From positions 1 through 13,888 of the forward strand of contig JAICJK010000020.1 of NCBI GenBank assembly GCA_025928415.1: a stretch of DNA of 13,888 nt, in the 5' to 3' direction. Made by a program: the position numbers and the translations under genes. The DNA comes from Solirubrobacteraceae bacterium (GTDB lineage Bacteria; Actinomycetota; Thermoleophilia; Solirubrobacterales; Solirubrobacteraceae). Below, piece after piece: positions 12,003 to 13,888 of this stretch. Position 1 is the stretch's first letter. The number at the start of each line of letters is the position of its first letter. The notes beneath the pieces were generated by a model, which saw nothing but the letters and a program-made list of their open reading frames with translations, was not told the origin of the DNA and searched no databases.

Positions 12003-13846
12003 TGGCGCGCTACACCCCCGACGCCAAGGAGAAGGTCCGCGACGCCGTCGACTTCGTCGCGCTCGTCTCGCAGTACACCGACCTGCGCAAGGCGGGCCCC
12101 ACCCGCTGGACCGGCCTGTGCCCGTTCCACGAGGAGCGCTCGCCGTCGTTCGGGATCGAGCCCAACCAGAAGCTCTTCAAGTGCTTCGGCTGCGGGGAGG
12201 GCGGCGACGTCTTCCGCTTCGTCGAGCTGAAGGAGGGCCTGGACTTCCGCGGCGCGCTGGAGTTCCTGGCCGACCGCAGCGGGATCGAGCTCGAGCTGGA
12301 GGCCGAGGACCCGGAGGCCGCCGGGCGGCGGCGCGCGCGCGAGCGGCTGCTCGAGCTGATCGACCGCACCGCGACGTTCTACGCGCGCTACCTGTGGGAC
12401 TCCGGCGAGGCGCGCAGGGCGCGCGAGTACCTGGGCGCGCGCGGCCTGGAGGAGGCGGCGCTGCGCGAGTTCCGCGTGGGCTACGCGCCGCGGCGCTGGG
12501 ACAGCGTGCTGCTCGCCTCGCGCCGGGCCGGCTTCTCCAACGCCGAGGTCTACGCCGCGGGCCTCGCCCAGCGCTCGAAGTCCACCAACCGCCTGCTCGA
12601 CCGCTTCCGCGGGCGGATCATGTTCCCGCTGGCTGATCGGCGCGGCCGCGTCCTGGGCTTCGGCGCGCGCCGCCTGGACGACGAGGACCCGGGGCCGAAG
12701 TACCTCAACTCGGCCGACAGCGACCTGTTCCACAAGGGCCAGAACCTCTACGCGGCGGACATCGCGCGCGCCCATGCCACCAAGGCCGGGACGGTGGTGC
12801 TCGCCGAGGGCTACACCGACGTCATCGCGCTGCATCAGGCCGGGCTGCGCAACACGGTCGGCCTGATGGGCACGGCGCTGACGCCCGAGCAGGTCGCCGA
12901 GCTCGCGCGGCTGGCGCCGGTGGTCGCGCTCGCCCTCGACGCCGACAGCGCCGGGCAGGAGGCGATGCTGCGCGCGGCCAAGGTCGCGGCGGGCCGGCGG
13001 CTTGAGCTGCGGGTGGTGCCGCTCCCGCCCGGCGCCGACCCCGCCGACCTCGTGCAGACCGAGGGCGGCGCGGCGATGCGCGCGCTCGTCGACGCCGCCA
13101 AGCCGTTCGTGCGCTTCCGCGTCGAGCGCGAGCTCGACCGGGCCGACCTGACCACGGCCGAGGGCAAGGACCGCGCGATCGACGCGTTGCGCCCGGTCTT
13201 CGCGGCGCTGCCGCCCAGCGCCGTGCGGGTGGAGCTCGAGCAGCTCGTCGCCGACCGCACCGAGCTCTCGCCCTCGCTGGTCTCCTCCTGGCTGGCGCAG
13301 CCCGCGAGCGGGGGCGCGGGGGCGGGCGAGGGGCGCCCGGGCGGTCGCGAGACGGCCGGCGGCCCGGCTCAGGGCGCGCCCGGCAACGGCGCTGGAGCGC
13401 CGGGCGCGACGGCGGGCGCCCGGGCCGCCGGCGCGGCGGGGGGGACGCGCTCGGAGCGCGCGTTCCTGGGCCAGTGCGTGGTCAACCCGAGCGCGGCGCG
13501 GGCGGCGATCGACGCGCTGGACGTCGAGGCGGCGTTCACCTCCGACCTGCACCGCCGCGCGGCGGCGCACCTGCGCGAGCACGCCGCCGACCCGTCGGCG
13601 GCGCTGCCGGACGGGGACGAGGAGCTCGCCTCGCTGGTCGCGGGCCTCGTCGTGCGCGCGGCGGGCCAGGAGCCCTCGCGGGCCGCGCTGGACGTCGAGG
13701 GCCTCAAGCTGCAGCTCGCGTCGGTCGAGCGCCGCATGGCGGTCGCCCGCGACGCCGGCGCGGGCGACGTCGCCGCCCTGGCCCACCGCCGCGCGGAGCT
13801 CAAGACCGCCGTCGACCAGGCGATCGTACGGGCCATGGAGGACTGA
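12002..13846 (+). CDS. dnaG: DNA primase
   Basis: Makes the RNA primers for lagging-strand and initial leading-strand synthesis, working with the replicative helicase DnaB. The 614 residues have the standard order: CHC2 zinc-binding domain (C40, H43, C61, C64 in CPFH and CFGC), RNA polymerase core with the TOPRIM fold (E269 in AEGYTDV; D313 and D315 in ALDADSAG), and a C-terminal helical domain (about 482-614) for helicase binding. Between core and C-terminal domain is a low-complexity Gly/Ala/Pro linker at 434-481. The ATG at 12002 shares its A with the preceding stop (TGATG), so translation is coupled; it directly precedes the conserved ARYTPDAKEKVRDAVD. No separate Shine-Dalgarno is clear. 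In this neighbourhood rpoD usually follows, but only 42 bases remain in the window. Confidence 0.96.
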   Translation: MARYTPDAKEKVRDAVDFVALVSQYTDLRKAGPTRWTGLCPFHEERSPSFGIEPNQKLFKCFGCGEGGDVFRFVELKEGLDFRGALEFLADRSGIELELEAEDPEAAGRRRARERLLELIDRTATFYARYLWDSGEARRAREYLGARGLEEAALREFRVGYAPRRWDSVLLASRRAGFSNAEVYAAGLAQRSKSTNRLLDRFRGRIMFPLADRRGRVLGFGARRLDDEDPGPKYLNSADSDLFHKGQNLYAADIARAHATKAGTVVLAEGYTDVIALHQAGLRNTVGLMGTALTPEQVAELARLAPVVALALDADSAGQEAMLRAAKVAAGRRLELRVVPLPPGADPADLVQTEGGAAMRALVDAAKPFVRFRVERELDRADLTTAEGKDRAIDALRPVFAALPPSAVRVELEQLVADRTELSPSLVSSWLAQPASGGAGAGEGRPGGRETAGGPAQGAPGNGAGAPGATAGARAAGAAGGTRSERAFLGQCVVNPSAARAAIDALDVEAAFTSDLHRRAAAHLREHAADPSAALPDGDEELASLVAGLVVRAAGQEPSRAALDVEGLKLQLASVERRMAVARDAGAGDVAALAHRRAELKTAVDQAIVRAMED

Positions 13847-13848
13847 GC

Positions 13849-13871
13849 CCGGAGGGTCGGCTACCCTTCGG
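13849..13871 (+). terminator. Hairpin just after dnaG
   Basis: CCGGAGGG (13849-13856) and CCCTTCGG (13864-13871) form an 8-bp stem with one G-T pair and a 7-base loop, starting 2 bp after the dnaG stop. No T-run follows in the visible sequence. TACCCT at 13862-13867 inside it resembles a -10 hexamer, so the spot could instead hold a promoter for the next gene. Confidence 0.35.
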
Positions 13872-13888
13872 CCTCTGGCGCGCCGCAC

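Noticed and set aside
11858..13888. Long minus-strand open frame opposite dnaG
   Set aside because: Same shadow effect; the + strand has all DnaG motifs.
13847..13888. A tRNA or the start of rpoD at the right edge
   Set aside because: The 42 bases show no tRNA arm pattern and no start codon with recognisable coding.

Overview
The window is about 13.9 kb of very GC-rich bacterial DNA with tightly packed genes, almost all on the + strand. The codon bias (nearly every third position G or C), the short or absent 5' leaders and the protein motifs fit a high-GC actinobacterium. Within that group the class Thermoleophilia (Solirubrobacterales-like) is my best guess; this is an inference from overall character, not from a marker gene. 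I see no insertion sequence, prophage, CRISPR array, tRNA or rRNA, and no gene-free stretch longer than 300 bases. It reads as core chromosome, with a few unusual details.

Layout. Positions 1-2547 hold a PepT-like M20 peptidase (cut at its 5' end by the window), a NUDIX ADP-ribose pyrophosphatase and a XerD/XerC tyrosine recombinase. After a 136-bp spacer containing a triplicated 33-bp repeat come a small lipoprotein, phosphopentomutase (deoB) and formamidopyrimidine-DNA glycosylase (mutM). NUDIX-xerD-deoB is an order also known from Bacillus, here with a lipoprotein inserted. A hypothetical four-helix membrane protein (5329-5940) then converges on two minus-strand genes: a four-helix membrane protein with an internal duplication and a small glutaredoxin. 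The glutaredoxin is divergent from recO, with only 15 bp between the start codons.

From 6807 to the end the genes are recO, ppdK (pyruvate phosphate dikinase), a dGTPase-like HD hydrolase (dgt), a metallo-beta-lactamase-like protein that has lost its main metal motif, and dnaG (primase). This resembles the recO-(glyQS-ppsR)-ppdK-dgt-dnaG-rpoD macromolecular-synthesis neighbourhood of other Gram-positive bacteria. In this window glyQS and the PPDK regulator ppsR are absent. rpoD would be expected just past the right edge, but that is outside the data.

The genes cover replication and repair (dnaG, recO, mutM, xerD), nucleotide housekeeping (NUDIX, dgt, deoB) and central carbon metabolism (ppdK). 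The most interesting points are: a PPDK with Ala where the regulatory Thr is normally found, at a locus that also lacks the regulator gene; the degenerate MBL protein translationally linked to dgt and dnaG; the intergenic tandem repeat; and promoter-like hexamers placed so close to start codons that several transcripts should be leaderless or nearly so. I did not find a convincing wholly new multi-gene system.
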